From: Alicyclobacillus sacchari
Lineage (GTDB): Bacteria > Bacillota > Bacilli > Alicyclobacillales > Alicyclobacillaceae
Length of the DNA: 64,000 bases
Direction: 5' to 3'
Assembly (NCBI RefSeq): GCF_004366795.1
Contig: NZ_SORF01000010.1
Span: 1 to 64,000, forward strand
In this document: positions 9,559-18,397 of the stretch, piece after piece
Position numbering within the stretch: position 1 is the first letter of the stretch
Layout: each line of letters starts with the position of its first letter
Notes under the pieces: generated by a model
What the model was told of the DNA's origin: nothing
What the model saw: only the letters and a program-made list of their open reading frames with translations
Databases searched by the model: none
Program-made: the position numbers and the translations under genes

Positions 9559-9775
9559 CGATGTGCCTCCTCTACTATTTGCTCGTCACTTTTAGTAGAT
9601 GGCACTCGATGGCTTTTTCGTCAAGATCCAGCCGTGTAATTTACACCACTACTTGAGACTCTAACTACTGGACTCAACTCCTATTTCAGCCTAACACCAA
9701 ACTGAGTGGATTTAGATAGGCTGGTTGCAGCTGAAAAAATGTAAGGAGTCTAACTGTTTGGACTTTTTGTGCCGA

Positions 9776-11065
9776 TTACATACCCCTAACTACGTTGTAT
9801 AGTAACAGCACGGAAAGAATCGTGATCCCCGCAAGGATGAACCAGCCCCAGATATTATACGTTATTCCATTCGCATACTTGCCCATGATCCGTCGATCCC
9901 TTACGAGAAGCAGTAGAAAAAGTAGTGCAGGAATAATGAGTATCGCCGACACAAACTGTGCGATAACTGCCATTAGATTCAGCGGTAGGGAAGGAATTAG
10001 AACGGTGAGTGCCGCGATCGTCACGCTCCCAAAATACATCCCATAAAATTTCGGTGCTTTGTGAACCTTATCATTCAGGCTGTTTGCCCAACCAAGAGTT
10101 GTGGCAAACGTCCAAGAAGTAGACATGGAAATTGTAAAAGCGGCGAGAAATCCAGCATTGAACAGCCCGAAAGCGAATAAATCCGCACCTACAATTCCGA
10201 TATGTTGTGCGTAGGCATGAATGACTTGCAACGGGCCTGATAAAGAGTCAACCACGTTACTCGATGGTGTGTATAGCGCTGCGCCGCAGATAATCAAAAT
10301 TGCCGCGATCAAAACTTGGCTCACGCTTCCTGTTACGGTATCCAGGCGGCCAAAACGCAGGTCCTTTGCGGTCATCCCTTTGTCTAAAACTGCACCACCT
10401 TGAAAGAAGATCATCCACGGTGCAAAGGCGTTACCAATAGTTGCTATGATGTACCAAAGGAATAGTGTGTGTGTTTCGGAGGGAATTGACCAGTGACTAA
10501 AGGCATTCCCGATTCGTGCGATGCTTGGGTGAGTCATAATGGACACAACTATAAAAACAACATTGAACGTACCGAGCAGGAGCGCGAGACGTTCTTTTGT
10601 CCAGTAGCTTCCAAATATAGCGATCGAAATCACGATAACAAGGCTTAGAAGATCACTTGCTACAAATGGAATACCGAGAATGGAAAGTCCTGCGCTCATG
10701 CCGATGAACTCAGTAATCAAAGAGAGGATGTTGTTTAGAAAGAGCGTACCAAGCGAAAATTTTGCCCAGAACGTGCCGAAACGTTCCGAAATCATAGTTG
10801 TAAAACTGCGTTGAGTCACTACACAGAGTCGCATCACCATTTCTTGCACGGTGTATGTGAGTGGGGCGAGAAGCAACACGAATGGGATAAAAAATCCGAT
10901 GCTGAATTGGGCACCCGTAATTACATAGCTTAGAACGCCTCCTGCGTCGTTGTCACCGATCATGGCCAGCAATCCGGGGCCAAGGAATATCCAAAACACA
11001 TTTATCAATTGAAAACGTGATTTCTGTCTCTTTGTTGGGGCGTCAATCTTCTCTTGAACATCCAT
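9776..11065 (-). CDS. NRAMP-family divalent metal transporter, NRMT (Mg)-like
   Basis: This is an integral membrane protein of the NRAMP fold with about 11 hydrophobic helices, expected to import a divalent cation. In helix 1 the usual DPGN is replaced by DAGG (residues 40-43, after GDN), so the metal-binding Asp is kept and the Asn is lost. In helix 6 the usual MPH is replaced by APW in GNAFAPWMIFFQGG. Loss of the soft Met ligand is typical of NRAMP-related magnesium transporters rather than Mn/Fe importers. GGAG lies 11 bases before the ATG. It is transcribed divergently from the XRE-DUF1232 gene, which may regulate it. The family is sure; magnesium as substrate is inferred from these residues. 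Confidence 0.8.
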   Translation of the reverse strand: MDVQEKIDAPTKRQKSRFQLINVFWIFLGPGLLAMIGDNDAGGVLSYVITGAQFSIGFFIPFVLLLAPLTYTVQEMVMRLCVVTQRSFTTMISERFGTFWAKFSLGTLFLNNILSLITEFIGMSAGLSILGIPFVASDLLSLVIVISIAIFGSYWTKERLALLLGTFNVVFIVVSIMTHPSIARIGNAFSHWSIPSETHTLFLWYIIATIGNAFAPWMIFFQGGAVLDKGMTAKDLRFGRLDTVTGSVSQVLIAAILIICGAALYTPSSNVVDSLSGPLQVIHAYAQHIGIVGADLFAFGLFNAGFLAAFTISMSTSWTFATTLGWANSLNDKVHKAPKFYGMYFGSVTIAALTVLIPSLPLNLMAVIAQFVSAILIIPALLFLLLLVRDRRIMGKYANGITYNIWGWFILAGITILSVLLLYNVVRGM

Positions 11066-11087
11066 CCTGATGACAACTCCTCAGCAG

Positions 11088-11115
11088 TTGACGGCATATC
11101 ATATACAAAGACAAT
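11088..11115 (+). promoter_or_regulatory. putative promoter of the XRE-DUF1232 gene
   Basis: TTGACG (11088-11093) and GACAAT (11110-11115) are 16 bases apart. Transcription would start near 11122, downstream of the ATG at 11119. This argues for translation from 11182. Confidence 0.45.
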
Positions 11116-11181
11116 ACGATGTGTGTTGATGAAGTGTTGAGAAATGACCAACACCAAAACATTACAGGGGTGTCTAATGAG

Positions 11182-11805
11182 ATGGAGCAGAAAGGGCCGA
11201 ACCAGCTTGAGGATACAGTCAAGTCTCTGTTAAAACAGCGGTCCATGTCACTACGCACACTTAGCAAACGAACGGACATAGACGTTGCGTCGATTTCAAG
11301 GATGCTTTCGGGCAAACAAAAAGCCAACCCAGACTACTTACAGAGGATCGCAGTTGAATTGGATGTACCTGCCGATGAATTATTTCGTGCTGCGGGATTT
11401 GACGTAGGCAGAACGAAGTCACAGGACTCTTTAGATTTTGTTCGTGAGTTGCTTAATGGACAAGAGTTTTCAAAACAGGCCATCGAAATGGAGTTGGCCA
11501 AGTACGAGGACTATGCGCGAACCGATGAAGGTGCGAACCTGATTGTCGAGAAATTCCTCGAGAAACGCCAGCAAGTTTCGGGGACTGGTGCATTCATTGA
11601 GCAGCTAGACAAGATGTATAACGGATTTTTAGATAGTAACTCTGATGAAGAGCGATGTATTTTGGGGAGTGGCCTGCTGTATTTTGTTCTGTCTACAGAT
11701 ATGATCCCTGACTATATATTCCCGATTGGTTATATTGACGATGCTTTGGCGATCCAAATAACGTGGAATCGTTTTTTGCTGATCCATCGAACGACAAATG
11801 AATAA
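11182..11805 (+). CDS. XRE-type regulator fused to a DUF1232 domain
   Basis: The N-terminus is a Cro/C1-type helix-turn-helix (LEDTVKSLLKQRSMSLRTLSKRTDIDVASISRMLSGKQ, about residues 9-45), followed by NPDYLQRIAVELDVPADEL as in many XRE repressors. The C-terminus (GSGLLYFVLSTDMIPDYIFPIGYIDDALAI) matches DUF1232, a short membrane-associated domain known from YkvA-like proteins. I use ATG 11182, with AGGGG 11 bases upstream. The open frame extends to 11119, but that ATG has no ribosome binding site and overlaps the predicted promoter. The gene is divergent from the NRAMP-type transporter and could repress or sense on its behalf. The target is inferred from position only. Confidence 0.8.
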   Translation: MEQKGPNQLEDTVKSLLKQRSMSLRTLSKRTDIDVASISRMLSGKQKANPDYLQRIAVELDVPADELFRAAGFDVGRTKSQDSLDFVRELLNGQEFSKQAIEMELAKYEDYARTDEGANLIVEKFLEKRQQVSGTGAFIEQLDKMYNGFLDSNSDEERCILGSGLLYFVLSTDMIPDYIFPIGYIDDALAIQITWNRFLLIHRTTNE

Positions 11806-11899
11806 TTGCATCCGGTTAGTCTGGCTAACAGAAAGGTTTATATTTACAAAATTATTTGGCATAACCTACAGTATATAAGCGTCTTACAGGCGATTTGAC

Positions 11900-12135
11900 A
11901 TTCACTCACTGTGCCAATTCTCCATGACATATCAATTGTCTGGACAGGACGGGGTTCAATACGCCCGCACTCCGCTTGTCGAAAGTTGTAGGTGCGAACA
12001 AACAACATAGACAAGATGAAGAGGTGCGGGTCTTGGAGAGACTCTCAAAACTATGATGCGACGCGAGATCCGCGGGCACAAAGACTGGGAATTCACCGAC
12101 AGCCTGTTTCCTGATATCTGGGTCAGATGCAGTAG
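11900..12135. other. decayed IS21-like sequence, no intact gene
   Basis: The interval between the XRE gene and the IstA fragment holds no open reading frame I can support. It reads like the mutated N-terminal part of an IS21 istA gene with stops. Confidence 0.3.
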
Positions 12136-12402
12136 GTGCGTCTTCTGGGCCGAGAGATGGATTACACAGCATCCCGCCGTGCCCGTCCTAGACTAATTGA
12201 TTCTTATCTGGAGTACATACAACGGCGGTTGGAGGCTTATCCGGAGCTGACGGCAAAGAGATTGTTCAGGGAAATCCGGGACATGGGATTCAGTGGGTCA
12301 AAACGGATGGTCCTCGATACGTTGCTCCGCTTAAGGCAAGGGTTCCGGACCGTGTCCATAAGCCATACGAGACGACCAAAAATGCCCACATTCATCGTCT
12401 GA
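12136..12402 (+). pseudogene. IS21-family transposase (IstA) fragment
   Basis: The stretch RPRLIDSYLEYIQRRLEAYPELTAKRLFREIRDMGFSGS matches the region that follows the helix-turn-helix in IS21 IstA proteins, where a fixed spacing of YPELSAKRLFREIR is usual. The family protein is around 500 residues and here only about 70 resemble it. The frame is broken on both sides and no istB follows. It is a remnant. Confidence 0.65.
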
Positions 12403-12717
12403 GGGTGTGTATACTCAAATTCCATCAAGTGCCCGTCGGTTCACCAGCTTGTGACGATTATTTTGGGTAAGGCACCTTGACGAAACTGGGTAATCGAGCA
12501 CGATTAAAAACAAGCTGTCTGCGGTGAACACCGCGGGTGAAGGCTTTGCTCCTTCGTTCCTTATCATCGACCGGCGAATTGCCTCTTGATGAAGCGACGA
12601 CGGGATATATTTGATTTGCCGAGGCAAAACCGTCAATGGCGGTGCGTCGAAACTCGGCACATTCTACACGTAGGGGCAATTTACACACAAATTCGGACTT
12701 GACCCATTTTTGCACCC
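12403..12717. other. intergenic, no recognised gene
   Basis: About 300 bases between the IS21 relic and the mer promoter. Short open frames on both strands have no ribosome binding site and resemble nothing I know. Probably more insertion-sequence debris. Confidence 0.35.
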
Positions 12718-12749
12718 TTGCCCCCATCATATCAAGATATTATAATATG
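12718..12749 (+). promoter_or_regulatory. mer operon promoter with overlapping operator-like dyad
   Basis: TTGCCC (12718-12723) and a perfect TATAAT (12741-12746) are 17 bases apart. An imperfect dyad CATAT...ATATG (12729-12749) covers the -10 element, a usual position for an ArsR/SmtB-type operator. The likely regulator is the ArsR-family protein encoded by the second gene of the operon. Confidence 0.6.
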
Positions 12750-12769
12750 TGTAAAGGAGATGAGCCATT

Positions 12770-13054
12770 GTGCAAAACAATGAACAGGAGCGGCACACAG
12801 GTACTGGCATGTGGGGCTTATTGGGACTCGTTGCTCTTCCCGTGCTCTGTTGTGGGCTGCAAACTTTGATTGGAGTTCTCGGTGTCACGACAGCGGGTGC
12901 GGTTTTGGCGTCAGACCGCTATTGGATTGTGGGCGGCCTTGTCATCTTGATCGGTATCGTGATGTTTATTGTATCACGCCGTCGCAAAAAGTCCGGGACA
13001 GATTCATGTTGTGCGATATCTCCCAGCGACCTGTCGTCCAAGGAGAAAGCCTGA
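12770..13054 (+). CDS. merF: MerF-like small mercuric ion transporter
   Basis: A 94-residue membrane protein with two hydrophobic helices. The first contains a vicinal cysteine pair (LPVLCCGLQ) and a second pair (DSCCAIS) follows helix 2 after a basic SRRRKK segment. Two helices with one CC pair inside the membrane and one on the cytoplasmic side is the MerF layout, in which Hg(II) passes from cysteine pair to cysteine pair into the cell. AAAGGAGA stands before the GTG start. It is the first gene of an operon that ends in merA, which supports mercury as cargo. Sequence identity to classical MerF is low, so the symbol is tentative. Confidence 0.65.
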   Translation: MQNNEQERHTGTGMWGLLGLVALPVLCCGLQTLIGVLGVTTAGAVLASDRYWIVGGLVILIGIVMFIVSRRRKKSGTDSCCAISPSDLSSKEKA

Positions 13055-13068
13055 AGGAGCTGAATGAC

Positions 13069-13410
13069 GTGCGAGAACTCAATACAGCATCTCTTGACAG
13101 CGTGACGCAGACGGAGATTTATGCAAAGTTTTTTCACGGATTGTCGAACCCAACACGTTTTAAAATCGTGGAGGCCTTGCTCGATCAAGAGATGAACGTC
13201 AGTCAACTCGTAGATGCAATTGGAGCTTCTCAAAGCCAGGTGTCAAATCAACTCGCTTGTCTGAAGTGGTGTGGTTACGTGACATCGAGGCAGGAGGGCA
13301 AATACATTCTGTATCGCATTTCGGATGAACGTGTTCGTACGATCCTTCAACTGGCCAAGGAAATTGTCGCCGATAACGCAGAACATATCCGGTGTTGCAC
13401 CAGGATGTAA
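13069..13410 (+). CDS. ArsR/SmtB-family metal-sensing repressor, CmtR-like
   Basis: A 113-residue winged-helix repressor with the ArsR-family core FFHGLSNPTRFKIVEALL and the recognition region ASQSQVSNQLACLKWCGYV. The recognition helix carries two cysteines (C64 and C68, CLKWC), and a third pair (C109-C110) stands at the C-terminus. CmtR-type cadmium/lead sensors use the same CxxxC plus a C-terminal Cys. In this operon it probably senses Hg(II) and lets go of the promoter dyad at 12729-12749. GTG 13069 is chosen because AAGGAG lies nine bases upstream. The longer open frame overlaps the merF-like gene and lacks such a site. The metal specificity is inferred from context. Confidence 0.8.
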   Translation: MRELNTASLDSVTQTEIYAKFFHGLSNPTRFKIVEALLDQEMNVSQLVDAIGASQSQVSNQLACLKWCGYVTSRQEGKYILYRISDERVRTILQLAKEIVADNAEHIRCCTRM

Positions 13411-13437
13411 ACACGTGTGAGAATTGGAGGGCTAAGC

Positions 13438-13977
13438 ATGAACAGGATTTGGCTTGGCGGTGCCCTGGTGGTCGTGCTTGGCGCTGTTGTTTTGGGATTC
13501 ACCCGGTTTGAACATGCGACAGCGGCACCAACGGCAACTGGACCGCAGTCGGCGACTGCACAGCGGACAAGCCAACAAATCTCTGCGACTGCTACCGGGT
13601 TGAGCGAGCTTCGTTTTACGGATGTCTCCGGAAAAAAGATTTCCGTCAATCCTAATGAGAAGACAGTGCTTCATTTCATGACCTCGTCTTGTTCAGACTG
13701 TTTGCCAACAGAGGCGACATTGGCCAAGTTTCAAAACATGCCAGGCGTTCAACTGATTTCGGTTGACGTGGAGCCTCAAGCCGACAATGCCGGCACGATT
13801 GCGCAGTTTGCGCAGGTGGCGGGCAGCCACTGGCCTTATGTATTGGAGACGAATTCGTCTCTTCTCCAAAAGTTCCACGTGACGGAACTGGATACGGTGG
13901 TCGTGCTTTATCACAACAAGGTTATCTACGAAGGGGTTGTGCCATCAGAAGCCCAACTCAAGAAGGTGCTTGCATGA
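13438..13977 (+). CDS. membrane-anchored thioredoxin-like protein (TlpA/ResA type)
   Basis: An N-terminal signal anchor (RIWLGGALVVVLGAVVLGF) is followed by a redoxin fold with the redox pair C85-S-D-C88 in HFMTSSCSDCLP. It should face the outside of the membrane and exchange disulfides. ATG 13438 is preceded by GGAGGG. Its stop overlaps the CcdA-like gene by four bases (ATGA), and CcdA-type proteins pass electrons to exactly this kind of partner. In the mer operon the pair may keep the cysteines of the mercury transporter, or an extracellular mercury-binding thiol, reduced. That purpose is inference. Confidence 0.75.
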   Translation: MNRIWLGGALVVVLGAVVLGFTRFEHATAAPTATGPQSATAQRTSQQISATATGLSELRFTDVSGKKISVNPNEKTVLHFMTSSCSDCLPTEATLAKFQNMPGVQLISVDVEPQADNAGTIAQFAQVAGSHWPYVLETNSSLLQKFHVTELDTVVVLYHNKVIYEGVVPSEAQLKKVLA

Positions 13978-14645
13978 ACGCTGAACTTGCAGTCGTTCTG
14001 GGTGCGGGCATGATGGCGGCTTTCAACCCATGTGGTGTCGCCATGTTGCCCTCCTATATTGTACACCTGATTGCCGGACGTGAGCGGCGTGTCTGGGACG
14101 GGGTGTGGGCAGGTCTACTCATGACTGCCGGTTTTCTGATTGTATTCCTGCTGGCTGGCGTCGTCGCGGTGACGTTTGCGACAGTATTCGGCAAAGCAGT
14201 GGCGTGGATTGCAGAGGCCGTCGGCGTAGTGTTCGTTGTTCTGGGGATACTGATGTTGTTTGGTAAACGTGGGGTTACATTCCATATCGGGGGTGACTGG
14301 AACTTACAACGAGGCAGCCAGTGGTCCGTGTTTCTATACGGCATCGCCTATGCACTCGGTTCACTTGGCTGTACGCTACCGCTCTTCTCTGTTCTCGTGT
14401 TGTCGTCTTTTCACAGTCAGGGATTTGCAAGTGGGATGTCCGACTTTGTGCTCTATGCGCTTGGCATGGGCTTGGTGGTGACCGTCATTTCCCTGGCGTC
14501 CACGATCTCGCAGCAACTGGTCGGAAAGTGGGTTCGGTCTGGGGCTCGATGGATGGGGCGGTTCAGTGCGCTCATTACACTCGCGACCGGTGTGTATCTC
14601 GTCGTCTACTGGCTGCCGTACGTGCGTCTATATGCGGGGTTTTGA
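13974..14645 (+). CDS. CcdA-family thiol-disulfide electron transporter
   Basis: A 223-residue protein with six predicted membrane helices and the two conserved CcdA cysteine motifs, [11 protein letters not shown] near residue 17 and GCTLPLFSV near residue 137. CcdA moves electrons from cytoplasmic thioredoxin to thiol proteins outside the membrane. It is translationally coupled to the thioredoxin-like gene before it and followed by merA after 13 bases. This places it in the mercury operon rather than in cytochrome c maturation. Confidence 0.8.
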   Translation: MNAELAVVLGAGMMAAFNPCGVAMLPSYIVHLIAGRERRVWDGVWAGLLMTAGFLIVFLLAGVVAVTFATVFGKAVAWIAEAVGVVFVVLGILMLFGKRGVTFHIGGDWNLQRGSQWSVFLYGIAYALGSLGCTLPLFSVLVLSSFHSQGFASGMSDFVLYALGMGLVVTVISLASTISQQLVGKWVRSGARWMGRFSALITLATGVYLVVYWLPYVRLYAGF

Positions 14646-14658
14646 CGGAGGTGCTTTT

Positions 14659-16326
14659 GTGACGAATTCAAGCGGCAAGAAACAAATCCGGCTTGTCGTG
14701 AACGGTATGACTTGTCATGACTGCGAACGGCACGTATCCCATGCACTTCAACTTGTGGGTGCTAAAAATATATCTGTAAGTTTTCGGGAGAATGAAGTCA
14801 TCTTTGAATTGGCTGATCTGAATCGTTTGGATGATGCACAACGGGCGATTGCCGATTTGGGCTATCAACCAGGGGATGCTACCATCCTCAGTGGTTGCCA
14901 GCCGGGAAAGGTCATCGAATTGGACGGGAACTACGATTTTGATTTCCTCATCATCGGATCCGGCGGCGCAGCGTTTTCTGCTGCAATTGAAGCATCGTCC
15001 TATGGTGCGAAAATCGCCATGGTGGAGCGAGGCACAGTCGGTGGGACTTGTGTGAACATTGGTTGCGTCCCGTCAAAGAACATGCTTCGGGCGGGAGAAA
15101 TCAATCATCTGGCAGCGAGCAATCCGTTTCTCGGGTTAAACACAAGCGCTGGTCCGGTGGACATGAAGACCCTCATTGACCGAAAGAATGAACTGGTCGG
15201 CGAGCTACGCCAACACAAGTACGTGGATTTGATTGACGAATACGGCTTTGAACTGATTCAAGGGGAAGCGTATTTCGTGAATGAATCGACTGTCGAAGTG
15301 AATGCTCGGAAAATCACGGCCCGAGGCTTCCTGATTGCGACCGGCGCTTCCCCGTTCGTGCCGGACATCCCTGGCCTCGCCGATGTCGATTACCTAGACA
15401 GCACAACCGCTCTTCAGCTTGGGGAAGTCCCGAAGCGCCTTATCGTGATTGGCGCCGGATTTATCGGATTGGAAATGGGGAGCCTGTTTCGGAACCTGGG
15501 CTCGGAGGTCACCCTGTTGCAACGTGGATCCCGCATTTTGCCCAAGGCCGAACCGGAAGTCGCTGCTGCTGTGAAACAAGCCTTGACCGAGAAGGGGATT
15601 CGAGTCATCACGGATGCCGCCGTCAAACATGTCGAGCAGGACGGGAATCTTAAACGGGTGTTCATCACACTAAACGGCAAGGAACAGGTCGTAGAGGCCG
15701 AAGCATTGCTTGTTGCCACAGGCCGGAAACCGAACACGGAGTCGTTGAACCTGGGCGCGGCGGGCGTGAAGGTCGGTCATCGTGGCGAAGTCCTGGTGAA
15801 TGAATACCTGCGCACTAGCAATCACCGGATCTATGCCGCAGGGGACGTGACGATGGGCCCGCAGTTTGTGTACGTGGCCGCTCACGAGGGAGCCATTGCG
15901 GCGCAGAATGCGGTTGTCGGCGCCGACAAGCAAGTGGACCTAAACGCAGTGCCTGGCGTGACGTTCACGAATCCTGCGATTGCAACGGTTGGCTTGACGG
16001 AAGAACAGGCGAGATCCGCCGGGTATGACGTATTGACTTCCGTGCTGCCGCTTGACACCGTACCACGGGCTTTGGTGAATCGGGAGACGACCGGGGTGTT
16101 CAAGCTCGTGGCGGATGCCAAGACACGCAGAATCATCGGTGTCCACGTGGTGGCGGAGAATGCCGGGGATGTTATCTACTCGGGCGTGATCGCCGTGAAG
16201 TTTGGGTTGACCATTGAGGATGTGAGGTCGACGCTTGCCCCATACCTGACCATGGCAGAGGGATTGAAACTGGCGGCCCTGACGTTTGATAAGGATGTGG
16301 CGAAGTTGTCGTGTTGTGCGGGCTAG
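14659..16326 (+). CDS. merA: mercuric reductase MerA
   Basis: This flavoprotein reduces Hg(II) to volatile Hg(0) with NADPH in the cytoplasm. The 555-residue protein has an N-terminal HMA metal-binding domain (GMTCHDC, C19/C22), an FAD-binding fold ([15 protein letters not shown]), the redox pair [13 protein letters not shown] (C131/C136), an NAD(P)H-binding [11 protein letters not shown], and the C-terminal vicinal pair CC (552-553) that hands mercury to the active site. All cysteines expected of MerA are present. GTG 14659 follows ACGGAGGTG. The open frame extends into the ccdA-like gene but has no ribosome binding site there. No merB is seen nearby, so resistance to organomercurials is not indicated. 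Confidence 0.95.
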   Translation: MTNSSGKKQIRLVVNGMTCHDCERHVSHALQLVGAKNISVSFRENEVIFELADLNRLDDAQRAIADLGYQPGDATILSGCQPGKVIELDGNYDFDFLIIGSGGAAFSAAIEASSYGAKIAMVERGTVGGTCVNIGCVPSKNMLRAGEINHLAASNPFLGLNTSAGPVDMKTLIDRKNELVGELRQHKYVDLIDEYGFELIQGEAYFVNESTVEVNARKITARGFLIATGASPFVPDIPGLADVDYLDSTTALQLGEVPKRLIVIGAGFIGLEMGSLFRNLGSEVTLLQRGSRILPKAEPEVAAAVKQALTEKGIRVITDAAVKHVEQDGNLKRVFITLNGKEQVVEAEALLVATGRKPNTESLNLGAAGVKVGHRGEVLVNEYLRTSNHRIYAAGDVTMGPQFVYVAAHEGAIAAQNAVVGADKQVDLNAVPGVTFTNPAIATVGLTEEQARSAGYDVLTSVLPLDTVPRALVNRETTGVFKLVADAKTRRIIGVHVVAENAGDVIYSGVIAVKFGLTIEDVRSTLAPYLTMAEGLKLAALTFDKDVAKLSCCAG

Positions 16327-16524
16327 CCCGTGGCATCACGATACGTATATCTTCATCCAAATTTTGATGCACGTTACCAGGATGAAGCATTGCCGGGGTC
16401 GCCTGTATCCATTTTACGTTTAACCGCTTACCCAACCGGGCCCGCAGTGGTGTCCCCACAGGGCTTGCCCAAATCATAACGAGGGCTGGCCCTAGCAAAA
16501 CATCTCCAGCCCACAGATTTTTCC

Positions 16525-16700
16525 TCCATCATTCCAATCGAGGAAATAAACGTAACCGTCAGAGATGAAGCAACCGTCAACCGAGTAAGAATGCTCCAGA
16601 TCACCAGCATGATTGGCACGAGCAGGAATGTTCCGGCCGCTCCAACGATGCCTGAGAGAAGAATCCCACGCCATCGACCAACCCCGACGCCGGTGTACAC
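16525..16700 (-). pseudogene. fragment of a TauE/SafE-type permease
   Basis: On the minus strand a short frame reads [24 protein letters not shown] followed by [19 protein letters not shown]. This resembles one repeat of TauE/SafE anion exporters (G-GVGGGFLLVP ... PTR-AVATSL). Full proteins have about 250 residues and two such repeats. Only about 55 residues remain and the frame breaks on both sides. The other 500 bases between merA and glcE hold no gene I can support. Confidence 0.5.
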
Positions 16701-16995
16701 AATGAGGTAATCGTGCAGTTGATTTCCTTTCCGAAAGGCCCAAACGCGCGATGCTGTAGCAAATCAAACCTGAATTGCATTGATTCGGAAACTTGGTATG
16801 CGGGAAATACAGTAACACCCAATCAAGGCGCAGCGTATAGCAGCAAAAAGCGGCGTTCAAAAAGATACGATGTTGCCCCAGGGCTCTTGACATAACATCG
16901 TACCGCTGCTCTCGATGAATTGGACAGTTTCGACGACGTGAAGCAGAGAAAATCGTTCTCTACCTGTTCTCGGGCATTTCTTTGCCGTAGAATGA

Positions 16996-17020
16996 ATATA
17001 ACAATTCAGAACAGTATTTC
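16996..17020. promoter_or_regulatory. putative operator half-site before glcE
   Basis: AATTCAGAACAGTATTTC (17003-17020) matches 17 of 18 bases with the sequence upstream of malate synthase (AATTCAGAACATTATTTC read on the minus strand). Only the CAGAAC half of the 17-bp dyad seen there is conserved. It lies 54 bases before the glcE start. Binding by the IclR protein of this operon is inferred. Confidence 0.5.
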
Positions 17021-17073
17021 ACCATGCAGAACCAGAGTCTTCCCCAGAGGGGGCATTTGGAGGCGATCCCATC

Positions 17074-18396
17074 GTGCCGCTTCAGTCGAAGCCACACCCT
17101 GCGGATACGGCGGAACATTTGGCCAACGTGATCGGCCTTCATCATGTTCGCATCGTACCCGCCTGTACACTGCACATGCACGAGTCTTCGCAGGATGTTT
17201 GTCTCGCCGAGCCATCCAGTGAAGAGGAGGTGCTCGCCGTTCTCGCTTACGCGCGCGATCACGGCCTGAGCTTGCTTCCTTGCGGTGCTGGTCGTTTACT
17301 CGCCTATGGCCCGCCGGCAGAGGCACCTGACATTTGGCTGTCCCTGCGGCGTATGAACCGGGTGGTCAGCTTGTCCCAGGGTGATCTCATCGTCTCGGTG
17401 GAACCCGGTCTGACCATGTCGGAACTGACATCTACGCTCACTTCAGCGGGTCTCATGCTGCCCTACGATCCGCCCGCGCCTGCGGATGCGACGCTTGGCG
17501 GCCTGCTGAGCGCGGGGGTAAGCGGGCCGCGGCGCGCACTGTACGGATCGTTGCGCGACATGGCCATTTCTCTGCGCGTCGCGTTGCTCGATGGCCGCGT
17601 CATTCGTACGGGTGCAAAGGTCGTCAAGAACGTCGCCGGCTACGACATGACGAAGTTGTTCATCGGCGCTTGGGGCACGCTTGGCGTGATCACCGAAATC
17701 ACCTTAAAGCTGCGGCCGTTGCCTATGCACCGTGAGACTGTGTTGGCTGCAGGGACGCTTGATGCACTTGGCTCATTTCGCGAACGGATCGTACAATCGG
17801 CGCTGCAGCCGAGCCGCTTGGAAGTTGTCTGGCAAGGGGAGACCGACAAGACGCAGGACTGGGTGCTCGCCGTGGACTGCGATGAGCATGAGCGATCCGC
17901 CAAGGCGCAAACGCAGATTCTCGAATCGATGGCTCATGATTTAGGGCTTACGGTGGAGACGCTGGAACAGCATGCCGCTGATACGTGGTGGGCAGACCAT
18001 GCCGGGGCCATTTCGGATCGCATGGTTTGTATCCGCTTACAAGGGCCGCCGACTAAGCTTTTTTCAGCTTTGGCGCCGGTGCTCGATACGATTGCTGCAC
18101 TTGCCGAGGAGCCGCGCAACATCAGCGCAACCGCCGGCGGCATCACGGGTGTTGCCAGGATTGCGTTCGATCCCGCTCGCGCCTTGCTGGACGATCCCGC
18201 CTGCTGGCAGAAGCTACGAGATGTCATTGCCGCTTCCGCACTCGAAATGACTGTGGAGCGTGCGCCCACCGCCATTCGCGCACAGTGCACCACATCGCCG
18301 TTTGTGCCTGGGGCCGCCGCTGTCATGCAGCGGTTAAAGCAAACGTTCGACCCGGAGCATCTCTTATCTCCAGGTCGTTTTCTGGGAGGGATGTGA
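17074..18396 (+). CDS. glcE: glycolate oxidase FAD-binding subunit GlcE
   Basis: A 440-residue FAD-linked oxidase subunit of the vanillyl-alcohol oxidase fold. The PP-loop region reads LLPCGAGRLLAYG, with LSLRRMNRVVSLSQGDLIVSVEPG and KVVKNVAGYDMTKLFIGAWGTLGVITE after it, a pattern typical of GlcE. With GlcD and GlcF it forms the membrane-bound enzyme that oxidises glycolate (and often D-lactate) to glyoxylate. GTG 17074 follows GGAGG at 10 bases. It is the first gene of glcE-glcF-glcD-iclR, with 1 base between stop and the next start. A putative regulator half-site lies upstream. Confidence 0.88.
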   Translation: MPLQSKPHPADTAEHLANVIGLHHVRIVPACTLHMHESSQDVCLAEPSSEEEVLAVLAYARDHGLSLLPCGAGRLLAYGPPAEAPDIWLSLRRMNRVVSLSQGDLIVSVEPGLTMSELTSTLTSAGLMLPYDPPAPADATLGGLLSAGVSGPRRALYGSLRDMAISLRVALLDGRVIRTGAKVVKNVAGYDMTKLFIGAWGTLGVITEITLKLRPLPMHRETVLAAGTLDALGSFRERIVQSALQPSRLEVVWQGETDKTQDWVLAVDCDEHERSAKAQTQILESMAHDLGLTVETLEQHAADTWWADHAGAISDRMVCIRLQGPPTKLFSALAPVLDTIAALAEEPRNISATAGGITGVARIAFDPARALLDDPACWQKLRDVIAASALEMTVERAPTAIRAQCTTSPFVPGAAAVMQRLKQTFDPEHLLSPGRFLGGM

Positions 18397-18397
18397 G

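Noticed and set aside
12811-13068. N-terminal extension of the ArsR-family frame
   Set aside because: It overlaps the MerF-like gene out of frame and has no family similarity. The GTG at 13069 with AAGGAG gives a normal ArsR length.
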